Below, in pieces: positions 39,009 through 51,600 of a DNA stretch of 64,000 nucleotides. Both the position numbers and the translations under genes were made by a program. The notes beneath the pieces are model-generated. The model saw only the letters and a program-made list of their open reading frames with translations, had not been told where the DNA came from and did not search any database. Where the stretch lies: NCBI GenBank assembly GCA_003344405.1, contig NOWV01000032.1, positions 124,001-188,000 on the forward strand, written 5' to 3'. The stretch comes from Trichoplax sp. H2. Lineage: Eukaryota; Placozoa; Uniplacotomia; Trichoplacea. How positions within the stretch are numbered: the first letter of the stretch is position 1; every line of letters starts with the position of its first letter.

Positions 39009-40097
39009 TTAGTTATCTTTATAATCTTCATGGCTAGATCCTTCTTCCTCTATTTCATGGTCACCCTCCACTGAATTATCAGGTGTATCCAATTTTAAAT
39101 TTTTTAATACAATCCGATAACGAGCCAAGTTTCTTCCAATACGTTGAAATGCAGTCTGGCAATTTTCAGTATTCATTTCCATCAGCTCTATCTCTGCTTT
39201 AATATTATGTACAGCAACAAATTCTATCATAGAGCGTATACATTCAGGTGACGCTGCTATTGATCCAATTAAACTAATTTTTTTATTTATTATCAAATTA
39301 CCATCCACAGTCATTGGAAAAGGTACAGCACCTAACATAATAAACTTGCCGTAAGGATTTAGTAATTTTAAGAGATTATTCCAATCTATTGGTACTGATA
39401 CTGTACTGAAAATAGCATCGAGTTGTCCAATACTTTCTAATGTTTCACGATTAGCCGAAATAGTCATAAATTCATCTGCACCAAAATTCAATGCTTCTTC
39501 TTTCTTGTTCAAACTGCTAGATATCGCTATAACATAGCATCCCCAAGCCTTAGCAAATTTTATTGCCAGGTGACCAAGTCCGCCAATTCCCACTATTCCA
39601 ATACGACTAGTAGGCATAATGCTTAATTCTTTCAGTGGAGCATAAACTGAAGCACCTGCAGTTAATAATGGTGCTATCTCAGCAGAAGGTATCTCTTCTG
39701 GAATTGTATAGACAAAACGAGCATCCCAGATAATGTATTCACCAAAGCCACCCAGCAGCGCATCTTTAAAACTTTTTTTATCAGGACACAAGTTTTCACG
39801 ATTAGACTCACAAAATTTACAAGCATGGCAAGAAGAAAGCTGCCAGCCAACCCCCACCCTCGTACCAGCTTCCAAATTTTTTACGAGAAGTCCAACATCT
39901 TCAATTATACCAACTACTTCATGTCCAGGAACGGTGCCAGCTGAGGCAAGGAGATCAGTATGTGATACACCGCAATATTCGACTCTAATTAAACAGTCGT
40001 ATTCTTCTAACTCGGGAAATTCGCTTTCAATTTTTGTAAAAGTGAATTCGTCATTATCGGCTATCATAAACGCATTAAATTTATATGGCACTGACAT
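39009..40097 (-). CDS. Zinc-type alcohol dehydrogenase (CAD-like)
   Basis: Intronless 362-aa medium-chain dehydrogenase/reductase. Visible motifs: CGVSHTD (C42, H46), PGHE (H59, E60), a structural-zinc lobe with the family's spacing CxxCxxCx7C (C90, C93, C96, C104), the nucleotide loop GIGGLGH (about 170-176), and AWGC typical of the cinnamyl-alcohol dehydrogenase branch. Expected reaction is NAD(P)-dependent alcohol/aldehyde interconversion; the substrate is unknown. The position that normally supplies the second catalytic-zinc Cys (PLLCAG in the family) is Thr (T146, PLLTAG). The loop between HTD and PGHE is short, about 12 residues less than usual. The C-terminus carries an extra acidic tail (about residues 345-362). 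It lies upstream of its more degenerate paralogue, same strand. The lack of introns contrasts with neighbouring genes. Confidence 0.92.
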   Translation of the reverse strand: MSVPYKFNAFMIADNDEFTFTKIESEFPELEEYDCLIRVEYCGVSHTDLLASAGTVPGHEVVGIIEDVGLLVKNLEAGTRVGVGWQLSSCHACKFCESNRENLCPDKKSFKDALLGGFGEYIIWDARFVYTIPEEIPSAEIAPLLTAGASVYAPLKELSIMPTSRIGIVGIGGLGHLAIKFAKAWGCYVIAISSSLNKKEEALNFGADEFMTISANRETLESIGQLDAIFSTVSVPIDWNNLLKLLNPYGKFIMLGAVPFPMTVDGNLIINKKISLIGSIAASPECIRSMIEFVAVHNIKAEIELMEMNTENCQTAFQRIGRNLARYRIVLKNLKLDTPDNSVEGDHEIEEEGSSHEDYKDN

Positions 40098-40610
40098 AAT
40101 GGACGTTAACTTATCGAAACGTTTTCCTAAACTAGTTTAGCTTTAACTTTATACCTACAATGTATTAAATTTAAGAGAGTAAGTTTAACTCAAGCATGAA
40201 TGAGAGCTAAATTTTCTTCTAGCTCCAAAAATTGCTGATATTTATAAACTAGTATGACACTTTCTAAATAATAACGAAAGTAAATGAATGTATTAATGCA
40301 AGAAAAGCAGTAAAATATATTTTACAAATTTTTTACCGGAATGAAGATATAATTTATCAAATTACAACGTATTGCCAAATCTACCGAATTATCATTTACA
40401 GGCACAATGGTTCACTATCATAGGCTTGACCTCTCTTGTACACCATGCAAGGCTTTTTAAGGGCAAATATGCATGAAAAGATTCAGGATGTTTACTATAC
40501 TATGTATTACTTATTATAAATTATCAACCAAATTTTCTTGAGATTCGGTAGAAAATCTCCTATAATAAATTAATAAACACATCAATAACCAGTAACTTCA
40601 AATGATGTTA

Positions 40611-40622
40611 TACTGTACAGTA
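40611..40622. repeat. TACTGTACAGTA palindrome
   Basis: Perfect 12-bp palindrome about 510 bp upstream of the ADH-like ATG at 40097. It is the core of the TACTG/CAGTA family seen elsewhere in the window. Confidence 0.8.
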
Positions 40623-40680
40623 GTTTACCGTTCAAATTCCTCATCAATTTTATTATAATACATCTTAGGGTTTATTTCAC

Positions 40681-40694
40681 GTTGTCATGGCAAC
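40681..40694. promoter_or_regulatory. X-box-like RFX motif
   Basis: GTTGTCATGGCAAC is a near-ideal RFX X-box inverted repeat, 584 bp upstream of the ADH-like ATG at 40097. Binding is inferred from the motif alone. Confidence 0.4.
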
Positions 40695-40793
40695 GATCTA
40701 GACTTAAACTCATGCGTAAACTAGTCAGATACTGTACTTTGCTCATGCTATCTTACTGAAAAATTGAGTTGCACACAAGCATTAACGATCTCA

Positions 40794-41036
40794 AAAATGT
40801 AAAGTATTATATTAATGCGTTACTATTGTATTGATATTTGAGAATATTAATGTAGTAAGTCTGACGTAGACCACTTGATTAATTAGCCAAAGTGCCGTAG
40901 AGTAGACCGTCGTAAAATGTAAAGCAAAGTATGCGTATTAATACGTTACTATTCATCGATATTTTAGAAGCATTAAGGCAGTAAATCTGATGTCAAGCAA
41001 TATATTGATTAATCGAAGTACCTGAGTCTTCAACGC
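40794..41036. repeat. Diverged tandem repeat, about 120-bp period, two units
   Basis: Unit 1 starts AAAATGTAAAG at 40794 and unit 2 starts with the same string at 40914. Both continue with ATTAAT-CGTTACTATT, a TGATATTT/CGATATTTT block, GTAGTAAGTCTGA or CAGTAAATCTGA, and TTGATTAAT. Many substitutions separate them, so the duplication is old. Confidence 0.7.
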
Positions 41037-42560
41037 AATCCTCTAATAAGCATTCAATATACAGTTACCAAAGCGATCGTTAAACAGTAAAATAAGAATT
41101 TTGTAAAGATTTATTCGATACTTTACAGTCCATTTCGTCAGTAGGTGTACCGGAGTGGCCGCAATAAATAAGTGTATTAACGTGAAAGTTGTAATGTAGA
41201 TATACGAGCTCGTACTACTTGGCAGCGTATTTCATAAATTTCTGTGCATGTTTTATATTCAACTTTACTGAAAATTAGATCATGATGAAAGATTTAACGA
41301 GTTAATGAGAAATAATGTTGGAAGCCATTCATTCTTTTTATTAATAAGGTAGTGAGCTAATTAAATTAGAGGGCAGATTCGCGTTATGTATATTTTAGGT
41401 CATCGAGAAAATAATTAACTGTCAATTAGTAATCGTACTTACAATGTCGACTGATCAACAAAATTTTACAAAAATATTTACATATCCTTATTGAAGCAGC
41501 CGTTATTCTAGACTTCAATAATGGAATAACGTGACAAATTGGTTTATCAACTTTTCGTAGCGTGATATATAAAGCCTGCTTTATCTCATCAATAAATGAG
41601 CATCTGCATTCTAGTGCTTATGATACATGTTACTATATTGAATAGATTCAAAATTCTTCAAAATATTATGCTTGCGAGCTGCATTATTTTTAATACATTT
41701 AATTGTATTCTGATGACCACCGATATCTACTGTATACGATTTTTATTTATGAATCTGAGGTGATACATAAAGTAGGCTTAAATATAGCATTCTTGGTGTT
41801 ACAGACTGCGATCCAATAGATGAACCTGTGATCCCTTTTTTGTTGGATAAGTAACTTAAGAACGTTAGCGAGCTCATTCGATACACAAATTAGAACGAAT
41901 TTACGAACGAAATACCAACAACCCTTATATAAGTCTCTTACTCAATGAGGCTCAATAACAAGAACTAGAATTATAACTAAAAGTATTAATTTTTTTAGCC
42001 AATCTTCATCTTTCGTAGCCATAAATCCATTAGTATCAATGAGATAGACTTTATTTTCATCGTAAGTGCTGTTTAATGAAGAATCAGCTCAATAGACTTA
42101 GGCCTTGGTGAGTATAATACTGAGCTGACCAACACTGCCAACACCTACAACACTAGCACAACTATGAAGTTAATTAGCATATAAGCGGAGCACAACTGTA
42201 ATTCGACATATAATAACGGATCCGTGTAGGAGACATAAAATTTCAGGGTAGGTGTACATGAAAGAAACGATGAGCCTTAGCTATGAGTATATAATTTAAT
42301 ATTTAATCGGCAAATCCATCTATTAAATCATTCATAAAATTATCAATACTTAGAATAGTATTTTGCCAACCATTATTGTTACAGGGATCCTATTTTTTAA
42401 GAGCCAAATCTGAAATGTTGTCAAACTGTTATATTTATTTTTGTTAATCATTATACCGTTATTAATAGACTGCTTTACTTTAAATTTTTCTGCATAATTT
42501 CCAATTGCAAAAGCTTCACTTCTACACGATTGATCGAAAATTTTCCTAACAAGATTGTAC
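41037..42560. other. Intergenic, no gene seen
   Basis: AT-rich sequence between the tandem repeat and the hairpin. No coding frame with recognisable content on either strand. Confidence 0.55.
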
Positions 42561-42648
42561 GATATAGAATACTTTGTGAAGTTTGTCAGAGTGTCATGCT
42601 GATGTACAGAGTGCATCTGTATGACAAACTTCAAAGTATTCTATATTC
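42561..42648. other. Long imperfect hairpin, pre-miRNA-like
   Basis: The left arm (about 42562-42588) and right arm (42622-42646) are reverse complements over 25 bp, broken only by a 2-nt TG bulge: ATATAGAATACTTTG plus AAGTTTGTCA against their complements. The 33-nt loop can add a 7-bp mini-stem (GATGTAC with GTGCATC). Open frames on both strands here result from this symmetry. It could be a small-RNA precursor, a short inverted-repeat element remnant, or chance structure. Confidence 0.6.
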
Positions 42649-44097
42649 ACAGATTCTTCCTCTAAGTTTAATTATAGCATACCTATCTTTATCTTATGGA
42701 AAGTTTACTTTCATATATTACATCAGCGATCGCATAAGCCTCTACTTTGCCCAATAGTTATCGCGAATCATGTAGAAAACGAAAGGTTTGATTAATTACC
42801 AACCGAGTTGCAGTAATACGTACTGCTCTGCGTGTGCATTCCTAATTTCTAATAACCGTAATATAACAGTGTATTAACCATACCAGGAATCTGGACTTAA
42901 TTACTATATGTCTCAATATAGTGCTCTTTTATACAGCTAACTTCTATAATGATCTTATGTTTTTATTGGTATTTAAAATTTTAAAGTTGAAGATTACAGT
43001 TGCTTTTCTATTGCAATTCAACAGTTTATAACTTAGATTGATTTCAATCAATTTTACTATAGTGTAATACAAGACACAAAGATCTCACGTTTTGTGCTAT
43101 TAAGATGAAGTTAATCTTTTCTGTTTCATTTGGTTACTATTAGTTTATAGCATCGAGAATTAGATCCTCTTTTTAAATCGCGTACAGATAAGTGTAAAAA
43201 TCCTGTCATAAAGGATTGATTCAATAAATTTTAAGTAGCATTGATTAATATTACTGTATATAGAAATACCAAATTAAGATAAAGGAAATAAAAAATGGAA
43301 ATAAAGATTACTAAATCAAATAATTACATTAACTACAATCATTTAGAAGTTGTAGCAACATCAATATCGTATACAAATATGCCAGAAATAAAGTTCAGTA
43401 AGGAGTAACATTAAGCACTCATTACAAATGCGTCAAACAGTAATTAATCCTATTCGATCATACAACGCTTTGTTACTAATATTACAGTACATAATTCATT
43501 ATCCACAGAGTATTTAAATTAATTGACATTTGCAAAATTTCTCATATAATGCAAACTGCAATAAGCATAAAATAAAAATAAGTTATAACGAAGATGTGCT
43601 AGGGTGATCCTTGATATAGTTAATTTCAAATTAGCTCTTAATAATTTGTATCTCCTATTGAATAATACTTATTCGTCTTAAAAAAAATACAGCATTTTCA
43701 TTAACGCCATTAAGTAGACCTGAAGGAATTTAGAATGAATGCTATCTAGGGTTTACTCGCGGTTGTAACTACACGCCGTTAATATAGTTTAACATGTAGA
43801 AATTGGTAGCTATCGGCAACTAATTAGATCTTTTACTATAATATTTCATAAGCACAATGTAATAGTAACATAAAGGTTCGAATTGGCGAGAATGACTATG
43901 ATCGCGTACTCTCAGTCAATAGAGCATGTACGAGTAACTCCCGAAATAGTAATAGGTACATTAGGTAAACAAATCATCAGTAAATTGCTATTAAAATCCT
44001 TTCCTAATTTTTAATATTTCATAATTTTTACATTTATAACAATAAAATAGCTTTGCAAATAAGCAATGAAGGCTCTTTTATCCTTCTTGTCCTTTAC
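42649..44097. other. Intergenic downstream of Axin, no gene seen
   Basis: AT-rich sequence between the hairpin and the Axin stop codon. The Axin 3' UTR presumably occupies its right part. Nothing else recognised. Confidence 0.55.
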
Positions 44098-47000
44098 TTA
44101 AATAATCGTTTCGATTTTACATAGTATCTTGCCTTTATATAGCGGCAGCTGATCTTCATCATCTGAATATTCTTCCATTACCGCACCGCATTCGAAATCT
44201 TCACACTCTTCTTTGAAAAAATATCTAAAAGTATAGCGTCAATAATAATCAGTGAATCTTTTCCTTGCATTTGGATTAATTCAACTAAAACGATACAAAA
44301 TGATCACGATTTTCATTGTAATGGATTGTTAACTTAAAGCAGATACAAATCAGCTAAAATATTAAAGAAATATACACTATGTCTTTATTTGAATACGTGA
44401 TCTATCAGTTGTAAGTCTCCTAATAATTTATGTATTATAAAACTACGGTATAATTAATTTCCAAACCATATAAAGAAATATCCTTGAATGTAATAATTGT
44501 TACCTGAATTCTCCCTTCTTACTTAAAACTGCTTTGAATTGGCCCAATGTTATATCTCTACCAGGGACAGTGATACGATATGGGACGGACTCAGAACAAA
44601 ATGTGTAAGTCACCGTCGTTCCTTTGCTGCTGTTCGACTTCCTTTTAGGCTTCGTTGATGTCTTATTAACATTGCATGATTCGCCTAGAGAAGTTCTAGA
44701 TTCGGTTAAATGGGGCGAATTCGTATCCATTCGATACTCCGCTTGCTTAATTGTATTTGCACTTAGCTCACTGCTATACTCTGAACCCTCACTGTAATAA
44801 TGACAAAACAAAAAACTAGTTAAAATACATTTTTCAATTCATGCTTAGGAGCAATCAAGAAATGATCTCTTAAGTAATTCAATGATTACTATACAACATT
44901 ATTGATGACTATGCCAATTAAATTTGAAGTTAAATACGTAATAATAGAAAATAGCATCTACAATTTTTATCTACTAACGAGTATATCATCAATCAATACA
45001 AAATAAAGATCTAATTTCCTTACCATTCATTGTGCTCAAATTCTTCTACTTCTAGGCGTTTCTTCACTCCTTCTAATATTTGTAACGGTTGATTACATTT
45101 GAAATGGCCACGTCGATGGTCGTTATTGTCAGTACCATGCGATGAATAAGACATGCGGCCAGGCGAAAGTACTCCGCTGTGATGATATCCTGGTGAACGT
45201 ACATAGCGATCGTCATATCGATAACCGTGATTTGTATTTACCACTACAGGGACGCTATAATCGGAAAGATTTGGCATCATATTTCTAAATGGAGGTTCAG
45301 TTGTGCTTGACCGTTGAGAGCTACTGTTAGAATTACTATGGTAATCGCAGGTTTGCTGAGACTGCATCATAACAACCCCAGATTTTCGTTCACGGTCACG
45401 TTGCGGTTGGAAATAAAGATTTCCATTGGGATCATTAATCGGGCGATATCTTCCCGTTTCGTTAGTTCTAATAGCTGATTTACCAGAACCTTCATAACTA
45501 CGGCAGAACAAATAAAGTTTTATAATTTATCAATAAATAACAGGATATCGCTATTTACTGTACAGTCTACGGAAAAAGAACAAAAGTGATCTGTGATTTC
45601 CCTAAAAATTAAGTTACCGATGAGTTTAAAACTGCTGCATGTGTTAATTGTACATATATACTGTACATTGTACGATAACAACATAGCTAAATGTATAAAG
45701 TCTTGCTATCATAAATAATAATAATTTTCACGATTTAAGATTAGACATGTACGAATACAAGTATTATAGTAACGAGGGCGAGAAGTCCTTCTGTGGCGAC
45801 TCACAAATTAAGGTACATTATTAACCCAGATATGACTTTCATAACAATATCAAATGTCATCGTGTGTATAAAATATTACTTTTTTATTTTTCATTAACTG
45901 TATAAAATCAAATTTACCTTTGGTAAGGCTCAGGATCAAGGTCATTTCTGTCTCTCATAGTTGTACTGTTACGACAGGAGAGATCTCGCTTCCTATACTT
46001 TACAATTCCCGAATCGGTCATGCTAATAATATCATCAAAGTCACGAGAAGAATAACGGCTACTGCTATTGGAAACTACTACTCCATTTCCTTCTGAGATA
46101 CGATGCACTGGGATTAGCGTTGGTCTACCATTGGATATTGAAGTTTCACCACAACTTCTCATAAGACGCTGCGGTTGCGTATTAATAATCATTCCAGCAT
46201 TTCTAACTGATCTGCTACTATTATCAGCTGATCGCTCATGTCGACTACTACAATAACCACCCTGAGAATTAACAGAACTAAGATCAGATGTAGATGAATA
46301 ATCCGTTATTGAGTCAGCACATGATTGCAGTTCGTCTACTCCATAGCTGTGTGGTGTGACTAAAGAATTGGTGGATGTAGTTCGATTATTCGGTGTAATC
46401 AATAGTTGTTGTGGTGGTTGCCTTATTCTGTGCGAACCAATTTGATTTCGTGCCTGTCCCTAATTATGTCGTATGATTGTTAATTAATAACAATAATTAA
46501 CTAAGACTTTTAAATATTCAAGCAAATCAGAGTTTTAAATCTATCCAATAAGTTATTATGTCACTATTGCTGAGATTAATGCTATAACTACAAAATAAAA
46601 ATTTTTATTCTATCCAATCTTATTTTTGAGTTAAAGTATACATAAGTAAAGTTTAACCTGCTGTAGATGGGAACTGTTATTATTGTCATCATTCGATCCT
46701 GGCCGTAGTATTTTCTCATCGATTCTTTGTACTAGTTGAGCAAAGAATCCTTGGGGGTCGCTGCCACCATGACGAGCATCGCCTTGACGCCGCTATAACA
46801 CAAAAATTTATACTTTGACTCAGCAAACTAGTAAAATTGAAAACAACTCAGATCCGTAATAGACACTAGTTTTTTTGATTTTTGTTTCCTCTATTTATCT
46901 TATAGACGTAGCTACTATGATGATAAGAACAAATTTAACTAATTTTAACTGTTACAGCGTATTAGGTACGCAATAAGATATTAAAATAGTGAACCCTAAT

Positions 47001-48654
47001 CACCGATGGTCCTTTTCTGTTTAATAATTTCACTTTTTCTTTCTGGGCTTTATAATCAAAGCCGTCGTCTTTATTGATAACGATAGTAGATAAATCAAGC
47101 CTGCCATGAAAGAAATAATATCAATGAAAACCGATACTTTTGCGAGACATTGTGGCTAAAGTCAATTTGTTAAGTCATTCACGATATTCGTAAAACAGTA
47201 GTTTAACGAGTACTTGTGAATTTCTAACCTATCGCGTTGATTTTCAGTTGCTATTCCCTTTCTTCGCTCGTTTATCGGTTTATCTGATTCATTTGGTATC
47301 GTCCTAATCATGAAATAGTTATATAGTTATAGTATGAAACTAATAGTTATAACAATTTGCGAAATGAACCAAAACTGATGAATTGTTTAATTATTGTTCG
47401 TTTGTATAAACGTAAAAATCAAAAACAGCTGATGATGCATTGTCTTCCTTTTACGCAGTACGAATCGATACTAGAGACTTACAGCTTGCTTTATCACGAC
47501 TAATACAGAATGTCGTATGCGCATTATGTCGAAGTAATTTAAGTATTCTAGTAGTAACAGTGTACAAACATCGTTCAATGTAGATTAAAAACTATAATAC
47601 TACTTATTTGCAACAAATAAAAAAGTAATTACACATTGACAAATATTTTGACTTACTTGTTCATTGCATTTGACTTTAAAGCAGCACCTTCAATATACGT
47701 ATCTTGTTGGAGTATTTCTTGGTTTTCCACTTGTTCCTTAGTATGATCTACATATTGCTTACCAAGATCATCCGTTTCAAAAGTGGAAATTTCCTCTTCT
47801 GGTAAAGGTGATAAGTTTGTGAAGAGTGTAATTGGCGATTTAACTTTAGGCATAGACTGATGATATTGTTGTTTCTGTTGAAATGAGTGTGATTGATAGA
47901 ATGCGGGTAATATTTCTTGTCTTATCCAATTTGTCACTTGCTCTAATGATCCATCGAATAAATTATCTTCCAGACAATCATATGTTATTTTATCCCGGAT
48001 TGCATCCTGATCTTGAGGTTGTAATCCAGGACAAATGGGTTTAGAGTTAAAACAAGTAGCTAAAATCGATTTGACAATATCATGGCGCTGAGCTAATTGA
48101 TGACATTGTTTATAACGTAGACATGCTTTCCAGAACATCAGCGCAAAATGGCATTGTCGGTCTTCCATAAAGCTCATTAATGCTGGTAAATCATCATCGC
48201 GGTCTAATAACATAAATGACGATAACAAGGTCGACTGTGTAGATAATGGCGAATGTGGAAGATTATCTTCCGACTCTGATCCTATAATAAGTGGAGATAA
48301 ATTAGGATCGCCTTCACCTGCAGAAACTTGTTCTACAAGTCCACGATTGCCATGAGGTAATTGTCTACCTTCATTACGGCTCTGATAAAATGACGATCGC
48401 GACGGTTGATTGTACGATGACGAAGCATTAGGCGAAGGTAAATCCTGCTGGTTCTGGTACGTACTCTTATCGAATAGATGTGGATTACCCTGATTAGAAT
48501 GTGGCATAGTCTGATGGCGTTCTTTTACAACGACATCGCCATTTTGATTGACCGATCCTGCCAGATAGTTATAATCTTCTTGATACACTGATTCTCCGCT
48601 ATTCTGGATTTTGGTCGAATCCTTCTGGTTGGCCATATCGACCGAGCAAACCAT
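44098..48654 (-). CDS. AXIN: Axin, scaffold of the beta-catenin destruction complex
   Basis: Negative regulator of canonical Wnt signalling. Eight exons in frame: 47657-48654, 47229-47303, 47004-47100, 46658-46792, 45918-46459, 45024-45497, 44504-44791, 44098-44224, giving 911 aa. Exon 1 carries the RGS domain that binds APC (about residues 150-260; SFMEDRQCHFALMFWKACLR, EEI-type helices ending PAFYQS). The exon at 46658-46792 has DPQGFFAQLVQRIDEKI, aligning with the vertebrate GSK3-binding helix EPQKFAEELIHRLEAV. A long Ser/Asn/Arg-rich middle follows. The last two exons form a DIX domain for head-to-tail polymerisation (TVTYTFCSESVPYRITVPG, TLGQFKAVLSKKGEFRYFF, DFECGAVMEEYSDDE). I cannot identify a clear beta-catenin-binding motif or an N-terminal tankyrase motif. 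The start may be M1 (48654) or the in-frame Met six codons later. Confidence 0.95.
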
Positions 48655-51600
48655 GTAAAATGACTTTTTGTTGTTTTATGATAGTAAGAATAGATAAAAA
48701 GAAAAAAGAAGTGGTCTATAATATTTTAATTGAGTAATAAATTACGCCCAATGTTCTCTCGTAAAATACGCGGATATTACGATGGTGCCTTGAGAGTTTA
48801 ATTGTTTTCTCGCTGATTGGTAATTTTTGAATAGTTGAGGCCGTTGATTTCTACTCGTATTTAGCGAAGAATATAAATGTCCAAGTTATGTATGTATCTG
48901 CAAAGATGAACAGCATTCATAAAACAGAGTGCAAACTATCCTGTACAATGTTGAGAGCTTAAAAATTTAATTTGTACAATATAATTACCTTGACTAAAGC
49001 AGTATTAAATACATAGGATTACAAATAAAGGTGAAGATCGAAATTAACGATATCAAGCACAGTCAATTAAGTTGTATAGTGGCAATTACTCAACTTTGTC
49101 GAACTACCAAATCTTCAAGTGAATAAAATAAATACTGAGGCGCCTACAACTGTACGTGAAATATATTGTACCTGAAGAAGTAAAGCAAAAACTATGATGT
49201 ACATAATCTCTGTTTACTGCTTTGTGATGTCTGTAAACTAGAGCGTCAAATAGTGCCCGATTAAGGTTGCTCATGCATGCTCATACTTGTCTACCGGTTC
49301 AACGAAGATCTTACAATTCCACTCCGCCGTTTAGACAATTAGCATTGAATAGTACAGAACATGCAGAAGAATAGAGCGGTTTAAGCAAAAAGAGATTACG
49401 GAATATTTAAGTTAGGGTTCGTCGTAACATATAACAATCGACTAAGAAAATAGTAGGCGAATCAAAGCTCATAACATTTTAACAAATAAATAAATAATAT
49501 CTATATCTATATCTATATCTACAGTAGATCTATATATGCGCGTATGTAGAGAGAGCGATACGCATCTGTAGAATACATATCGTATACACGGTGTTATTAT
49601 TAATAAATAATAATTAATTATTATTGCCCTTGTACTGTATTGTATCGAATTGTATTTATTAGTATATAGTTTACAAACTCACGGCTCCAATGTATACCGT
49701 ATCTGCAGTTACTGTAGTACTTAAAAGTTTCCGATGATCAAGAACAAATGGTAACCCAACTATCGCACAGCAGACGCTACATGATGTATTATTATGTACT
49801 ATATCGATCATACTGGACTGTATATAAGACACATGTTAGGAACATGCACGCAATAGTGTTGTAGGTAGTTAACTAGTTCTGGTACACAGTGGACAGCCTG
49901 TTCAATTTTAGTAAACCATAAATAAATATTATTATTATTATTATTCGATACTGAATTGTGCGTGCATTCACATTCAAAAAAACTACCGCACAGTATCCAG
50001 TGATCACTGAATCGCTAGGTTCAATCGTAAAAAATTTCCTACTTGTGAAAGAAAAACAAAAACAAACTTGGATCATGTCGTAGGTGATGTAAAATTCGTT
50101 TCGACAAATAACAAAAAAGTTTTATTACTACTGTACTGCGGCAAGATAAACGAAGTATCAATACAATGCCTTGCAAGAACAAAAGGCTCCGACCGACAGT
50201 AGTGACACTATAAGAAACAAGGCGAACATATCCGCCGTACATTGTACGGTGAACTACAGTATGATTCACTGTGACTTACAGTCTTATACTGTAGGCTCCT
50301 AGCATTGCGTAACATTATATTTTGTATAGAACCGAACGGTTATGGCAATATACTACAATACTATAGACTAGAATAGTGTATCGAACGTTAGTCCTTGCCT
50401 GTGACGAAAGAGTCAGTCAATGACTTGATTCATGAGACAGCGAGTCCTTTTCCCCCTTGTGAACATCGTGAACATCATACTCTTGCTATTACAGTATTAT
50501 TAATGCACCTTTGCCACATTCTTCATATTTCTAAGGTGCTACTGCTTATGGATTAATTAATGAATGAACTTTTAGAGCTCCAGTGCGTGTTACTTAGTTG
50601 ACTGATTGTATATATATATAGCTAATTAGAGTAAAGAATACAACGTCAGTAGAAAGGGCTGATAGTGGCGTAACATTGCAGGCTACGTAATAATCATCAA
50701 TTGCGACTAGGAACATTGTGAATCCCTTATTTACAGTACTCTGGAAGCAAAATATTATCGAAAAAGTTTGTCATGCCTCATGTAATCTCGACTACAATAT
50801 GTGATTGGCGTACTTTAAAAAACAAGAAAACAGTAATATTCATCGGTATAATGAACTACCAATGCTAGGGTAGCAATGATCTAAACCGGTGATCGTCTTT
50901 GCTGAACTGTAGTCCTGGAATTAACTTGTCTGAAGTATAATATTTTAGAAGACTACCTCTAATTTGCAAGATATGTCCTAAGAAAGAGAAGCGTGTTGCC
51001 AAATACTATATTCTAAGCGCGTTTTTTTCGAATAAACATAATATAAGAGCGTGCAAAAGTCCTACCCAAAAACACGATAAATTTTTGCAAAATAAATCTT
51101 GAACAAATCTCAAGTAAAAAATCGAAAATTGCTAAGGGAGAAGCATCCAAACGTGCAATACGATAATGACCAAGTCATTCAGTTCTTTAAAAAAGTACAG
51201 CAAAAATATACTGTATTGTACATCAAAATTACAAGGATCATCATAACCAAATCGTCATCAAATAAAAATATTTCTAACAAAGTTGGAAAAGAATAATAGC
51301 TAAGAGAATTAATAGATTTACAAGTTAGATTAGATATCAACACTTTACCTTATCAAGTATTACGTACTGTAAATGTCCTGTTCCAATAGCGTTATCAATT
51401 GTAACTTTAGTGCGAATCGAAGCTAAATATTCCAAAGAAAAGTAACGAAATAAGGATCATAAGACGTTTCTGAGCTTTCGTGATGGCTATCTATAGGCTG
51501 AATGTTGCTGTTAATCTGCTAAATAGATTAATATCGACGGTAAACACGAAATAGCTGACCCATCCAAGATTCTTTATGTAGCTCCGATCATTAACAGGAG

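Noticed and set aside
42350-42757. Overlapping open frames on both strands (94 and 75 codons)
   Set aside because: They overlap the 42561-42648 hairpin and mirror each other because of its symmetry; no recognisable protein.
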